From Muribaculaceae bacterium (GTDB lineage: Bacteria; Bacteroidota; Bacteroidia; Bacteroidales; Muribaculaceae): a stretch of DNA of 36,977 bases. Numbering within the stretch: the first letter of the stretch is position 1; each line of letters starts with the position of its first letter. Positions 1 to 8,231 of the stretch are shown piece after piece. The stretch lies in assembly GCA_017940245.1 (NCBI GenBank), contig JAGAYZ010000055.1, forward strand, positions 1 to 36,977, given 5' to 3'. Both the position numbers and the translations under genes were made by a program. Below the pieces are notes generated by a model that was given only the letters and a program-made list of their open reading frames with translations, was not told the DNA's origin and ran no database searches.

Positions 1-212
1 AGGATTGGACATTGAATAATTATATTGATGTTGCTTATGAACTGAATTATATTAATCTTGATGTCAAAAAATTCAGTCACGTTTTGAAGGATTTCAGAAA
101 CTACATTCACCCATTTGCGCAGATGAATAACAACTTTAACCCCGATATTCATACTGCAGAAATATGTTTTCAAGTATTGAAAGCTGCAATATATCAAATT
201 AGTAATCACTAG
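1..212 (+). CDS. C-terminal end of an unknown protein (5' end outside the window)
   Basis: The reading frame is already open at base 3 and stops at 210-212, so only about 69 C-terminal residues are visible. They are charged and AT-rich in codon use. The segment FRNYIHPFAQ followed by a helix resembles the RN-x-IHP helical C-terminus seen in several uncharacterised, sometimes HEPN-like, proteins. The spacing is R-x3-H, not the classic R-x4-6-H, so I do not claim a nuclease. The next gene starts 18 bases downstream on the same strand and shares the low GC, so the two may be one unit. Function is not assignable from this fragment. Confidence 0.6.
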   Translation, partial: DWTLNNYIDVAYELNYINLDVKKFSHVLKDFRNYIHPFAQMNNNFNPDIHTAEICFQVLKAAIYQISNH

Positions 213-230
213 TAGTTTTGTGAACGAGCA

Positions 231-1400
231 ATGACACAGCATATAAAGAATAGCCATTGTAAACAAGGCAGTTTGTTTGGGGAATATTACGAATGCAGCG
301 AAGCCCAACCAAAGATTGACCTCGCTAATCCGTGGGCGATAGATTGCAATGGCCATCCCATATTACCAGAAAACGCTGAAAGACATGGCAAATATACTTG
401 CCCGAAATGCCATGAGCCTTTAAATGTCCGCAAACGCGGAAAAGGTGAACATTCTCGGCGTGATCATTTTTATCACAAAGCTGATACGTCATGCAAAGGA
501 TTTACTCCACACGAAACAGAGTCCTATATCCACAAAACCGCAAAAGTAGGCATCTACAATATTTTGCATTCATGCATTGACAGTTCTACTCCATTCCCAA
601 TGACATGGACTTGTCCTACATGTGGCATGCAATTCTCAGGTAACTTGCTTCATCATGTAAAGTCGGTACAAATTGAACAGCAGTTTAAAGATAATTCCGA
701 TGGGCAAGACCACAAGCAACCCGATGTCTCGCTTATTGATGAGAATGGCAAACTTCTTGTTGCCATAGAGATAGTATATAAGCATGATATCGAACCTGAT
801 ACATGGGAGTTTTATAATGCGAACAATATTGTTGTTCTTCGCCTGAAATTTGAAACAGTCGAAGAACTAAATGACCTAAAACACAAGTTGCAGAACCCTG
901 ATTCTGTGAATGTTTGCCTTAATGTCACTTGCAAAGAGTGCCAGACTATGCATCAACCGCATATCATTCACCCCTTAAAGAATCAACAAGATAAATACTT
1001 TGCACTTTCAGTTGCAGTCGAAAGCCCATTTGAAGATATTCTATATTGGGGGCTTCCTTTTAATGACAATGACAAACATAATGCCGATATGTTTGTTAAA
1101 GAGCGATGGCCTAATATCCTAATAAATCTAGAATATTCAATACACAACGGTAAACACTTTGCTGGCCTAAGAGTGCAACAGCAAAGAATTATTCAGAAAC
1201 CGATGATTCAAAAGCCTCAGTATCGAAGAACTCATTTGACCCTTGATGAGATGGAAGCCCTTGGCTTTAATGGTTATCGCAAAACGATTGGAGGTAGATA
1301 TAAATCAAAGTCTAAATCAAAACCCAAACCCAAAACTTCTTCTAATTATGGCAAAAGAAGTTCAGGAACAAATAGGAGCGGAGGTAAACGACGCAAATAA
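231..1400 (+). CDS. CoiA-like zinc-finger / putative nuclease protein
   Basis: A 389-residue protein. Residues 55-90 hold a C-x2-C pair (C57, C60), then an HFYH segment (79-82) and C88, matching the small zinc-binding N-terminal module of competence protein CoiA and relatives. A second C-x2-C lies at 128-131. Residues 163-187 read QPDVSLIDENGK then VAIEIVYKHDI, which fits the D...E-x-x-x-K core of the CoiA nuclease domain (PD-D/ExK fold), followed by a strand-rich VVLRLKF stretch. The C-terminus is a basic tail rich in K, S and R. CoiA acts in natural transformation in Gram-positives; in Bacteroidales its relatives are uncharacterised and occur in accessory DNA. Codon use is much AT-richer than the genes from 1879 onward, suggesting transfer. 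Family call fairly sure, role unknown. Confidence 0.65.
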   Translation: MTQHIKNSHCKQGSLFGEYYECSEAQPKIDLANPWAIDCNGHPILPENAERHGKYTCPKCHEPLNVRKRGKGEHSRRDHFYHKADTSCKGFTPHETESYIHKTAKVGIYNILHSCIDSSTPFPMTWTCPTCGMQFSGNLLHHVKSVQIEQQFKDNSDGQDHKQPDVSLIDENGKLLVAIEIVYKHDIEPDTWEFYNANNIVVLRLKFETVEELNDLKHKLQNPDSVNVCLNVTCKECQTMHQPHIIHPLKNQQDKYFALSVAVESPFEDILYWGLPFNDNDKHNADMFVKERWPNILINLEYSIHNGKHFAGLRVQQQRIIQKPMIQKPQYRRTHLTLDEMEALGFNGYRKTIGGRYKSKSKSKPKPKTSSNYGKRSSGTNRSGGKRRK

Positions 1401-1411
1401 ATGTATAGCTT

Positions 1412-1594
1412 ATGACGATACCGGGACTGTTTAAGGAATATATCTGGCTCATTGAGACGATAAACCGCTACGGCAAAATCACGTTTGCCGAACTCAATGA
1501 GCTGTGGAAACGGCTGGTGCCGTTCTTCTCCTTGCTTTTGTTTTATCTGCTCTCGGGTGCTACAGAAGTGGCACGATGTGGGGAGCCGCCATAA
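1412..1594 (+). pseudogene. N-terminal remnant of a WYL-domain transcriptional regulator
   Basis: The first about 33 residues (LFKEYIWLIETINRYGKITF and then AELNELWKR) match the winged-helix start of Bacteroidetes WYL-domain regulators, which normally run about 300 residues. After WKR the frame turns into unrelated hydrophobic sequence and stops at residue 60, and I find no WYL core in any frame downstream. It begins 11 bases after the CoiA-like stop codon. I read it as a truncated, non-functional relic, left by a deletion or insertion at the edge of the AT-rich strip. A real 60-residue protein cannot be excluded. Confidence 0.55.
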
Positions 1595-1878
1595 CGATTT
1601 GGATAAACTGGGCTGCGCCTCATCAATGGTCAAGCAAGCTTGCCATTGAGTTCGGCTTGCACCAGTTTTTTAGGTGAATAATTGAATCTGCTATCACTGT
1701 GAATCTGTATTTCCGATGCAAAGTTAGTGCATGGGGGTGTGATGCGCTGACCGGGTGGGGTTGCCTAGTGAAATTTTTCTTCTCTCATACATAGAAATAC
1801 AGAATTTCTTTAAGAGGGAAGAAATGTTTGCATAAGTGGGAAAAATTATCGAAATTTGCAACATAGTTGATAATGCTT
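1595..1878. other. Intergenic stretch without a convincing gene
   Basis: AT-rich spacer between the accessory strip and the core genes. A TAnnTTTG promoter-like box on the minus strand lies at 1719-1726, and a short hairpin AGAAAT-ACAGA-ATTTCT lies just upstream of the SPOR lipoprotein. The only minus-strand reading frame it could serve (within 1346-1633) has no recognisable features. Confidence 0.4.
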
Positions 1879-2376
1879 ATGAAAAAGATTGCATATTTCA
1901 TGCTGCTGGCGATGCTGGCCGTGGCGGCCACTTCGTGCCACAGCAACGAGAAAAACTACAAAGCAGCCTACGACAAGGCAATGGAAAAATACCGCGACGG
2001 TGTGGGCACTGAGGAATACGAGCGCATCCTGGCCGAGCGGCAACGGCCCAACACGGTGGTGAACGGCGACAGCCTGCGCCTGCTGCCCATGCGGGTCAAC
2101 GTTACCGACGACTCGGCCAGCGTGGCACGGCGCTACAGTGTGATTGTGGCACAGTTCAAACAAAAGTTCAATGCCGTGACCATGCGCAACCGCCTGCACA
2201 CCGAGGAGGGTTTCCCCAGTTACGTGCTCTATGGCGGGACCGACAACAAATATTATGTGGCAGTGAAGGGATTTGACGACCTGAACGTGGCCGCCGCCTT
2301 CCTCAAGAGCGCACCCAAAACCGTGAAAATAAAAATCTTGGAGCCTACGCCCTGGATTCTTGAGCGGCTTCAATAA
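1879..2376 (+). CDS. SPOR-domain lipoprotein
   Basis: About 165 residues, taking the ATG at 1879, which places a textbook lipoprotein signal at the N-terminus (MKKIAYFMLLAMLAVAATSC, lipid cysteine at residue 20); upstream in-frame ATG and TTG codons only lengthen the signal. The mature part begins with a helical stretch (NEKNYKAAYDKAMEKY) and ends in a SPOR-like domain (about residues 75-160: YSVIVAQFKQKFNAVTMRNR ... GFPSYVLYGG ... YYVAVKGFDD). SPOR domains bind peptidoglycan stripped of stem peptides, usually at division sites. It starts a close three-gene unit, with 12 bases to the ATPase gene. Family call is solid; the link to the ATPase is only positional. Confidence 0.8.
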   Translation: MKKIAYFMLLAMLAVAATSCHSNEKNYKAAYDKAMEKYRDGVGTEEYERILAERQRPNTVVNGDSLRLLPMRVNVTDDSASVARRYSVIVAQFKQKFNAVTMRNRLHTEEGFPSYVLYGGTDNKYYVAVKGFDDLNVAAAFLKSAPKTVKIKILEPTPWILERLQ

Positions 2377-2388
2377 TCTACTCGCACG

Positions 2389-3969
2389 ATGGACATCCAA
2401 CTACCCCTCAGAATAGATGGCAAAAGTGGCGGTGTGCTGCACGACACGCGCCAGATTACTATCATCGGTGCCAACGGCTCGGGCAAGAGCCGTTTCTGCA
2501 ATGCCTTGTTAAAGGCGTGCGGCGACAAGGCCTACCGCATCTCGGCTCTAAAGGCTCTCATCCCGCTACGCTCGACCGACGAGCCCTTGCACGGCTCTAT
2601 CGACGAGATGTTCAACCGCATGAACCAGGTCAACCCACAAGTGAAAAACTCGGCCGACACCGAGTTTGACCGTCTTTACTACATCATGCTCATGGACGAG
2701 TTTCACCAGCTGATGAACTACAAGACGCATCGCATGCTGGGCGAAAAGATGGAGTTTCCCAAGACCAAGTTAGACACCACCGTGCGCAAGTGGCAACAAG
2801 TGTTTCCCAAGAACAGGGTGCTGCGCGAAAACGGTAAACTGCTCTTTTCCACCGAGGGCTATAGCGACAAGTTCAGCTCTCTTCGACTGAGCGATGGCGA
2901 GCGTGCGGTGCTCTACTATATAGGGGCTTCGCTCTATGCCATGCCCGATGCCGTGATTCTGGTCGATGACCCCGAGACGTTTATCCACCACAGCATCATG
3001 CACACACTGTGGAACGTGATTGAGGAAATGCGACCCGATTGCACGTTTATCTACAACACGCACGACGTGGATTTCGCCTCGTCTCGTGTCGATAACCAGT
3101 GTGTGTGGGTCAAGGCTTTCGATCCCGAGCGGGGTGCGTGGGACTATGAAATCATGCAGCCCGGACAAGAGCTGAGCGACGCACTCTATTTCGACATTCT
3201 GGGCAGCCGCAAACCGGTGCTCTTTGTGGAAGGCGACGACCGCCACAGCATCGACTCGCGCCTGTATCCGCTCATTTTCCCCGAATACACCGTCAAGCCC
3301 CTGGGCAGTTGCGACAAAGTGATTGAGTCGGTGCGCTCGTTCAACGACCTGCGGTCGTTCCACCGCCTGGAGAGCCGAGGCATCGTGGACCGGGACCGCC
3401 GCAACGACCAGGAAGTGGCCTATCTGCTTAAGCGCAACATCTATGTGCCCAATGTGGCCGAAATCGAGAACATACTCATGCTCGAAGGCGTGATTAGAGC
3501 CGTGGCACGCTACAAACACCGCAACGACGGCGAGGTCTTTGAACGGGTAAAGAACGCTGTGTTCAAGATGTTCTCTCACGAGGTCAAAGCTCAAGCGCTC
3601 GAACACGTGCGGCACTATGTGAAACGCAGCGTGGAGATGCGCATCGACATGAAGTTCAAGAATATCTCCGATGTAGAAGAACACATGGTGGATCTGGTGA
3701 ACGAAATCAACCCTCGCGGCATGTACGAGCAGCTGTGCCGCGACTTCCACGATTACCTGCAACGCCGCGACTACATGGCCGTGCTGCGGGTCTATAACCA
3801 GAAACAGATGCTGGGCGACAGCAACGTGGCCAGCTTGTGTGGCTATCACCGCAAGGACGACTACATTCGTGGCGTGCTCAACATCCTCAAGGGCGACGGC
3901 CCCGAGGCGCACAACATCCGCCACGCCGTTAAGCATTGTTTTGGGCTCACCGATCAGCAAGAACAATGA
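2389..3969 (+). CDS. AAA/ABC-type ATPase fused to DUF4435 (TOPRIM-like); PARIS/OLD-like
   Basis: 526 residues in two parts. Residues 1-260 form an ABC/SMC-like ATPase: Walker A GANGSGKS (27-34), signature LSDGE (167-171), Walker B AVILVDDPE (188-196) and a histidine switch THD (224-226). Residues about 270-526 form a DUF4435 domain with the acidic residues of a TOPRIM fold: VEGDD (280-284, E281), GIVDRDRR (331-338, D334 and D336) and EIEN (358-361). A split version of this pair is the PARIS anti-phage system (AriA ATPase, AriB DUF4435), where fused forms are known; OLD and Gabija GajA have a similar ATPase-TOPRIM logic. Here the neighbours are a SPOR lipoprotein and a DUF3667 protein, not defence genes, so a housekeeping role is also possible. 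Its stop overlaps the next start by ATGA at 3966-3969. Confidence 0.8.
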   Translation: MDIQLPLRIDGKSGGVLHDTRQITIIGANGSGKSRFCNALLKACGDKAYRISALKALIPLRSTDEPLHGSIDEMFNRMNQVNPQVKNSADTEFDRLYYIMLMDEFHQLMNYKTHRMLGEKMEFPKTKLDTTVRKWQQVFPKNRVLRENGKLLFSTEGYSDKFSSLRLSDGERAVLYYIGASLYAMPDAVILVDDPETFIHHSIMHTLWNVIEEMRPDCTFIYNTHDVDFASSRVDNQCVWVKAFDPERGAWDYEIMQPGQELSDALYFDILGSRKPVLFVEGDDRHSIDSRLYPLIFPEYTVKPLGSCDKVIESVRSFNDLRSFHRLESRGIVDRDRRNDQEVAYLLKRNIYVPNVAEIENILMLEGVIRAVARYKHRNDGEVFERVKNAVFKMFSHEVKAQALEHVRHYVKRSVEMRIDMKFKNISDVEEHMVDLVNEINPRGMYEQLCRDFHDYLQRRDYMAVLRVYNQKQMLGDSNVASLCGYHRKDDYIRGVLNILKGDGPEAHNIRHAVKHCFGLTDQQEQ

Positions 3970-4913
3970 TTAACCTCATCAAAGAATACTGGAAACGATT
4001 CCGCCACTGGCAACGCACCCCCTACGAGGTGCCACCGCTCAGCGACACGCAGCACGTGTGCCTGAACTGCGGCGAGAGTTTTAACGGACAGTTTTGCCCC
4101 CGCTGCGGACAAAGCGCAAAAGCGGCACGCTTCACCCCCAAACATGTGCTGGCCAACGCACTCGATGTGTGGGGGGCCGGCAACCGCAGCATGCCACGCA
4201 ACATCTTGCACCTGCTCTTCAAGCCCGGATACATGATTGCCGACTACCTCAAAGGGCACCGGCAACCTTATTTTCCGCCGTTCAAGATGCTGTTCATCGT
4301 GGTCACCACGTTCATCTTCATCACCTATATTGTCCACTATTTCTATGGCATCAAAGATGATACCCAGACGAGGGAAATACAATTTGAATGGGTCGGTTCC
4401 ATCATCAACGCAGTTGCCATTAACATGGTAAACGACCAGTCGATTGATTTGCCAGTAAGCAATAACACGGTCAACACTCGCCGCCAGAAACTTGTCACCG
4501 GTATTCACAACACGCAACAATGGCTCGATAGCCACCGCGCCGTCAGCATCCTCATTTTTCAAGTGCTCTTTGCCTTCAGCGCATGGGTGTGCTTCCGCAA
4601 CTCGCCGCGACTGGGCAAACTCACGCTCAGTGAGCAGTTTTTCGCCCAGGTCTTTATCAGCAGCCAGATTATCATTCTTTCATTTATCTATTTCTTATTC
4701 AGCTTGTTGTGGGCACGAGGAGGAATCGACACTTTACCCACCCCCATCACGATGGCCGCCTATCTGATTGATTACAAGCAGCTCTACGGATTCAGTTGGT
4801 GGAAGACCATCTGGCGAAACCTCAAGCTGGTGATATTTGCCACCTTTTTCATTCTCACCTTGTCAATTGTGGCGATTTTCATTGCCTTAATGGTTATCAT
4901 GGCCTCCTTCTAA
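3966..4913 (+). CDS. DUF3667 zinc-ribbon membrane protein
   Basis: 315 residues from the ATG at 3966, chosen because it overlaps the preceding stop codon as ATGA, a sign of translational coupling; longer in-frame starts lie inside the upstream gene. A cytoplasmic zinc ribbon C-x2-C-x8-C-x2-C (VCLNCGESFNGQFCPRCGQS) near residue 40 is followed by the family segment LFKPGYMIADYLKGHRQPYF and a YFPPFKMLF stretch leading into the first membrane helix. Further helices lie near residues 190-210, 225-250 and 285-315. DUF3667 proteins are common in Bacteroidetes and have no known function. The last 27 bases overlap the 3' end of tatD on the other strand. Confidence 0.8.
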   Translation: MINLIKEYWKRFRHWQRTPYEVPPLSDTQHVCLNCGESFNGQFCPRCGQSAKAARFTPKHVLANALDVWGAGNRSMPRNILHLLFKPGYMIADYLKGHRQPYFPPFKMLFIVVTTFIFITYIVHYFYGIKDDTQTREIQFEWVGSIINAVAINMVNDQSIDLPVSNNTVNTRRQKLVTGIHNTQQWLDSHRAVSILIFQVLFAFSAWVCFRNSPRLGKLTLSEQFFAQVFISSQIIILSFIYFLFSLLWARGGIDTLPTPITMAAYLIDYKQLYGFSWWKTIWRNLKLVIFATFFILTLSIVAIFIALMVIMASF

Positions 4914-5678
4914 TGCAAGGCCGAAAAGGCGGCACGCATTGGCTGTGGTGACACGGTCGACCTGCTGCGGATCCACTTCCAGCCAGCCGGCGATGCAGTC
5001 GCGCACGGCTGCGATATAAGCCGGCTCGTTGCGCTTGCCACGATGCGGAACCGGTGCCAGATAAGGGGCGTCGGTCTCGAGCAGAATGCGATCCAGTCCC
5101 ATGGCAGGCAACAACTCGTGCGTGTTACTCTTTTTGAAAGTAACCACGCCGTTCACCCCGAAATAGAAATCGCCTCGGCTGCGCACGCGGTCTACGTCGG
5201 CCACGGTGCCGGCAAAACAGTGAAACACGCCCTGCGGCAGCGACTGGCCAAAGTTGTCCATCACCCACAGAATCTCATCGAGTGCCTCGCGGCAATGAAT
5301 AATAAAGGGGATGTTCTTATCCACGCACCAACGCAGCTGTGTGTCGAGTGCCTCCATCTGCTGATCGCGATAAGTCTTGTCCCAGTATAAATCAATTCCT
5401 ATCTCGCCCACCGCCACACAGGGCAACGTGTCCAGGTAAGGACGCATCTGTGCGAGCACTTCACCGAAGTCGGCGTGTACCTCTTCGGGATGCAACCCCA
5501 GCGCCAGCGACACCACGTCGGGGCACTGCTGCTGCACGGCTTGCAAGCGCGGGATGCTCTCCAGATTCTCGTTGGGAAGCACCATGTGAGTCACACCGGC
5601 CTCCTGTGCACGGGTAACCACCGCGGCGCGGTCGTCGTCAAACTCAGCCGCATAGATATGTGTGTGAGAGTCAATCAT
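4887..5678 (-). CDS. tatD: TatD-family metal-dependent hydrolase / DNase
   Basis: 263 residues, the normal TatD length. The metal-binding HxH lies at the start (MIDSHTHIYA), followed by SLALGLHPEE, the VGEIGIDLYWD segment carrying the bridging glutamate, FIIHCREA, VFHCFAG, and LLETDAPYLAPVPHRGKRNE with the final metal aspartate. TatD proteins are amidohydrolase-fold 3'-5' exonucleases and DNA-repair or RNA-processing enzymes in the cytoplasm. The start codon shares one base with the stop of the upstream polyprenyl synthase (TGATG at 5678), so the two are translationally coupled. Convergent 27-base overlap with the DUF3667 gene. Confidence 0.93.
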   Translation of the reverse strand: MIDSHTHIYAAEFDDDRAAVVTRAQEAGVTHMVLPNENLESIPRLQAVQQQCPDVVSLALGLHPEEVHADFGEVLAQMRPYLDTLPCVAVGEIGIDLYWDKTYRDQQMEALDTQLRWCVDKNIPFIIHCREALDEILWVMDNFGQSLPQGVFHCFAGTVADVDRVRSRGDFYFGVNGVVTFKKSNTHELLPAMGLDRILLETDAPYLAPVPHRGKRNEPAYIAAVRDCIAGWLEVDPQQVDRVTTANACRLFGLALEGGHDNH

Positions 5679-6652
5679 CAGCTCTGACGGGCTACGAGTC
5701 GATTAATGAGCGCGGCAAAGGCTTCACGCGCCTCTTGCGGCATGGAGGTGCGGTCCAGCGCTTGCAGCGCCAAGTCGTTGTAATGCGCGATGGCTTCGTT
5801 ACTCAACTCACGCAACCCCAGCCGCTCATACAGTGCGGTCACGGCCGCCACCTTGCTCACGCGAGCCGCTTCGGGATCGTTGAGCCAGCGGCGCAGTTCC
5901 AGCGCATCGTCGCCGGTGGCACGCTGCATGGCATTGATGAGCAAGAAAGTCTTTTTGTTGTTCATGATGTCGCCGCCTATCTCTTTGCCAAAGGTGGCCG
6001 CATCGCCCCACACGTCGAGGGCATCATCCTGCAGCTGGAAAGCCAGTCCCAAGTTCAGCCCCATGTCATAGATGGCCTGCTGGTCGCCGGCCGAAGCATC
6101 GGCGATGATGGCTCCCAGCCGGCAGGCGCAACCCAGCAACACCGAGGTCTTGAGTCGAATCATGTGGATGTATTCATCCACCGACACATCGCGCCTCACC
6201 TCAAAATCCATGTCCCACTGCTGGCCTTCATAAATCTCCATGGCGGTGCGGTTGAACAGTTCCAGCACAGCAGCCAGGTGTTGCTCTCCGGTACGGGCAA
6301 TGAGTTGCGTAGCCATCGTGAGCATTGCATCGCCACTGAGGATGGCCACGTTGTCGTTCCAGCGGCGGTGCACGGTGGGCTGGCCGCGACGCACATCGGC
6401 GCGGTCCATCACATCGTCGTGTAGCAGCGTGAAGTTGTGAAACATTTCCAGTCCTATGGCTGGAGTCAAAGCCTGCTCGCAGTTGCCGCCAAAAGCCTCA
6501 CAGGCCATCAGGGCCAGCACTGGCCGCAAGCGTTTGCCTCCCAAAGCCATGGTGTAGGCAATGGGCTCATAAAGCTGCTCGGGTTGTTCGGGATAAGGAA
6601 TGGACGCAATTCTCTCGTTGACGATTGACAGATAGTCGTTATATGATTTCAT
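5678..6652 (-). CDS. Polyprenyl diphosphate synthase (FPP/GGPP type)
   Basis: 324 residues. It joins isopentenyl diphosphate units into a linear prenyl diphosphate for quinones and lipid carriers. The entry segment GGKRLRP (39-44), the first aspartate-rich motif DDVMD (79-83) followed by RADVRRG, and the second motif LQLQDD-ALD near residue 212 are all intact. Phenylalanine at -5 (F74) and -8 (F71) before the first motif suggests a short product, but chain length cannot be read with certainty. It is coupled to tatD downstream. The leader contains a repeat (6680-6725) also found upstream of the dockerin/FGE gene at 8164. Confidence 0.9.
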   Translation of the reverse strand: MKSYNDYLSIVNERIASIPYPEQPEQLYEPIAYTMALGGKRLRPVLALMACEAFGGNCEQALTPAIGLEMFHNFTLLHDDVMDRADVRRGQPTVHRRWNDNVAILSGDAMLTMATQLIARTGEQHLAAVLELFNRTAMEIYEGQQWDMDFEVRRDVSVDEYIHMIRLKTSVLLGCACRLGAIIADASAGDQQAIYDMGLNLGLAFQLQDDALDVWGDAATFGKEIGGDIMNNKKTFLLINAMQRATGDDALELRRWLNDPEAARVSKVAAVTALYERLGLRELSNEAIAHYNDLALQALDRTSMPQEAREAFAALINRLVARQS

Positions 6653-6679
6653 GAAAATTATGCGATTTTACTATTTAAC

Positions 6680-6725
6680 CGTTGGCAGAATTAAGCGAGC
6701 GCATCTTAATCCAGCCAGTGAGTTC
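6680..6725. repeat. Leader repeat, copy 1 (upstream of polyprenyl synthase)
   Basis: A segment of about 46 bp containing TTAAGCGAGCGCAT-CTTAA, so TTAAG and CTTAA can pair around a GCGAGCGC centre. A second copy in the same orientation lies at 8185-8231. On the minus strand both sit 20-30 bases upstream of a start codon, and the core TGCGCTCGCTTA recurs in the cvpA-suf promoter. Confidence 0.7.
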
Positions 6726-6766
6726 AAAATATCAATATTAAGTTTATCAAAGACGACATACTTTTA

Positions 6767-8164
6767 CTATAGGGCAAGCCGGAGACCAATGCTGTCGCTG
6801 CGGGATGTCGGAGCGTTGTTGTCGCGTCGCGACACGCGACAGTTCTTCGCGTCGGCGCACCAAAGGCCTCCACGCATCACACGATTCGGGCCACTGGCGG
6901 AACCCGTCGGGTTAGTTTGCGCATCGCTACTGTAGGTGCTATACCAGTCCTGGCACCACTCCCACACGTTGCCGCTCATGTCGTACAAGCCCAGCTCATT
7001 CGGTGCCTTGGAGCCTACCATTTGAGTGCCATAGCCTCTGGTACCACTTGATTGCGACGGTATATTGTCCCAATACCACGCCACGTCACCCACGGTGTTG
7101 CTACCTGAGTACTTGTAACCCTTGCTCTTGTTACCGCCACGGGCCGCATACTCCCACTCGGCCTCTGTGGGCAAACGGAACTGCTTTCCAGTGAGTTGGT
7201 TCAACTTCGTGATGAACTCCTGGCAGTCGTTCCAGCTCACCCACTCCACTGGGCGCTGCATATTCGTGCCGTAATCGCTATCCGTTGATGACTGATAATA
7301 GCTGGGGTTGCGCCCCATCACTGCTCGCCACAAGGCTTGTGTAACCTCGGTTTGACCGATGCTGTAGCTCGACAATGTCACTTGATGTGCCGGTTTCTCA
7401 GTGTCCCTAGCATCGCTGCCCTGCTCCGCCGTCGCGCCCATCGTGAACGTGCCGCCTTGCACGTTAATCATCTTGAACTTAACGCCGTTCACCTCATAAA
7501 TTTCTTCACCCTCACCAGCCTTATCAAGACCCAGAATGGTGTTAATGATGGCGTTTATGTCTTCAACGTCGGTGATGCCGTCGCCATTCACGTCGGAGTC
7601 ACCGCTATAGTAAGACGGCTTTTTAACGCCGAGTATGATATTGATACTGCCATTCACGTCATCCACATCTACTTTCCCATCGCCGTTCACATCGCCTACC
7701 ATGTCATTAATCCTATCGATGTACAGTTCTCTTCCGTAAACGTCGGGTGACCCCCCTACGCTAATCTTATAAGAACCTGCTCCTGGCAACCTAAAATTTA
7801 CACCTTTCGATTGGTAAATTCCAAATCGATCGAATTCTCCATCTAATAAGGGAATAGAATTACCGCCGCCTAACATCTCGTCGGTAATTTGAAAATAGCC
7901 ACATTTATTTTCATCAAGGCCTCCATACCACATCCAATCCCCATAATCTAGATTGTATTCAACAAGCTTAAAATCAAAATCCTCAGCATCCAACGAAAGG
8001 TTTTTACCAGTGATTGTTAACTCCCCAACTACAAATATTGGTATGCCGGTAGAGGTATCCCAATTGTTAAATTTACCTACTATATAGAACTGTGCTAATG
8101 CGACCTGTGCATGGAGCAATATGACGGCGAATGCGATTAATAGTTTTGTAAAAATTGTTTTCAT
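6767..8164 (-). CDS. Secreted dockerin + formylglycine-generating-enzyme-fold protein
   Basis: 465 residues. Signal peptide 1-24 (ending AQVALA). Residues 25-150 are a beta-rich module starting FYIVGKFNNWDT, like carbohydrate-binding modules of SusE/CBM type. Residues 156-212 are two dockerin-like calcium repeats (DVNGDGKVDVDDVNGSINII and DVNGDGITDVEDINAIINTI). Residues 229-465 are a SUMF1/FGE-sulfatase domain (GGTFTMGA, TEVTQALWRAVMG, RPVEWVSWNDC, RLPTEAEWEYAARGG, MSGNVWEWCQDWY). The active-site region has C436 and C442 (GGLWCADAKNC), one residue further apart than the C-x4-C of true FGE, so sulfatase-activating chemistry is doubtful. The first third is clearly AT-richer than the rest, as in a domain-shuffled gene. 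Confidence 0.85.
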   Translation of the reverse strand: MKTIFTKLLIAFAVILLHAQVALAQFYIVGKFNNWDTSTGIPIFVVGELTITGKNLSLDAEDFDFKLVEYNLDYGDWMWYGGLDENKCGYFQITDEMLGGGNSIPLLDGEFDRFGIYQSKGVNFRLPGAGSYKISVGGSPDVYGRELYIDRINDMVGDVNGDGKVDVDDVNGSINIILGVKKPSYYSGDSDVNGDGITDVEDINAIINTILGLDKAGEGEEIYEVNGVKFKMINVQGGTFTMGATAEQGSDARDTEKPAHQVTLSSYSIGQTEVTQALWRAVMGRNPSYYQSSTDSDYGTNMQRPVEWVSWNDCQEFITKLNQLTGKQFRLPTEAEWEYAARGGNKSKGYKYSGSNTVGDVAWYWDNIPSQSSGTRGYGTQMVGSKAPNELGLYDMSGNVWEWCQDWYSTYSSDAQTNPTGSASGPNRVMRGGLWCADAKNCRVSRRDNNAPTSRSDSIGLRLAL

Positions 8165-8184
8165 GTCGACTGATTATTAATACC

Positions 8185-8231
8185 CGTTGGAAAGGTTAAG
8201 CGAGCGCATACTTAATCCGGCCAGTGGGTCT
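8185..8231. repeat. Leader repeat, copy 2 (upstream of dockerin/FGE gene)
   Basis: Same orientation as 6680-6725 and roughly three quarters identical: CGTTGG, then TTAAGCGAGCGCATACTTAA, then CCGGCCAGTG. It lies 20 bases upstream of the start codon at 8164. Together the two copies bracket the dockerin/FGE gene as direct repeats. Confidence 0.7.

Noticed and set aside
1346-1633. 95-codon minus-strand frame with a TAnnTTTG box upstream at 1719-1726
   Set aside because: No recognisable protein features, and it overlaps both the CoiA-like end and the WYL remnant; the promoter box alone is not enough.
2770-3966. 398-codon minus-strand frame over the ATPase-DUF4435 gene
   Set aside because: Shadow frame of a gene with intact Walker and TOPRIM-like motifs.
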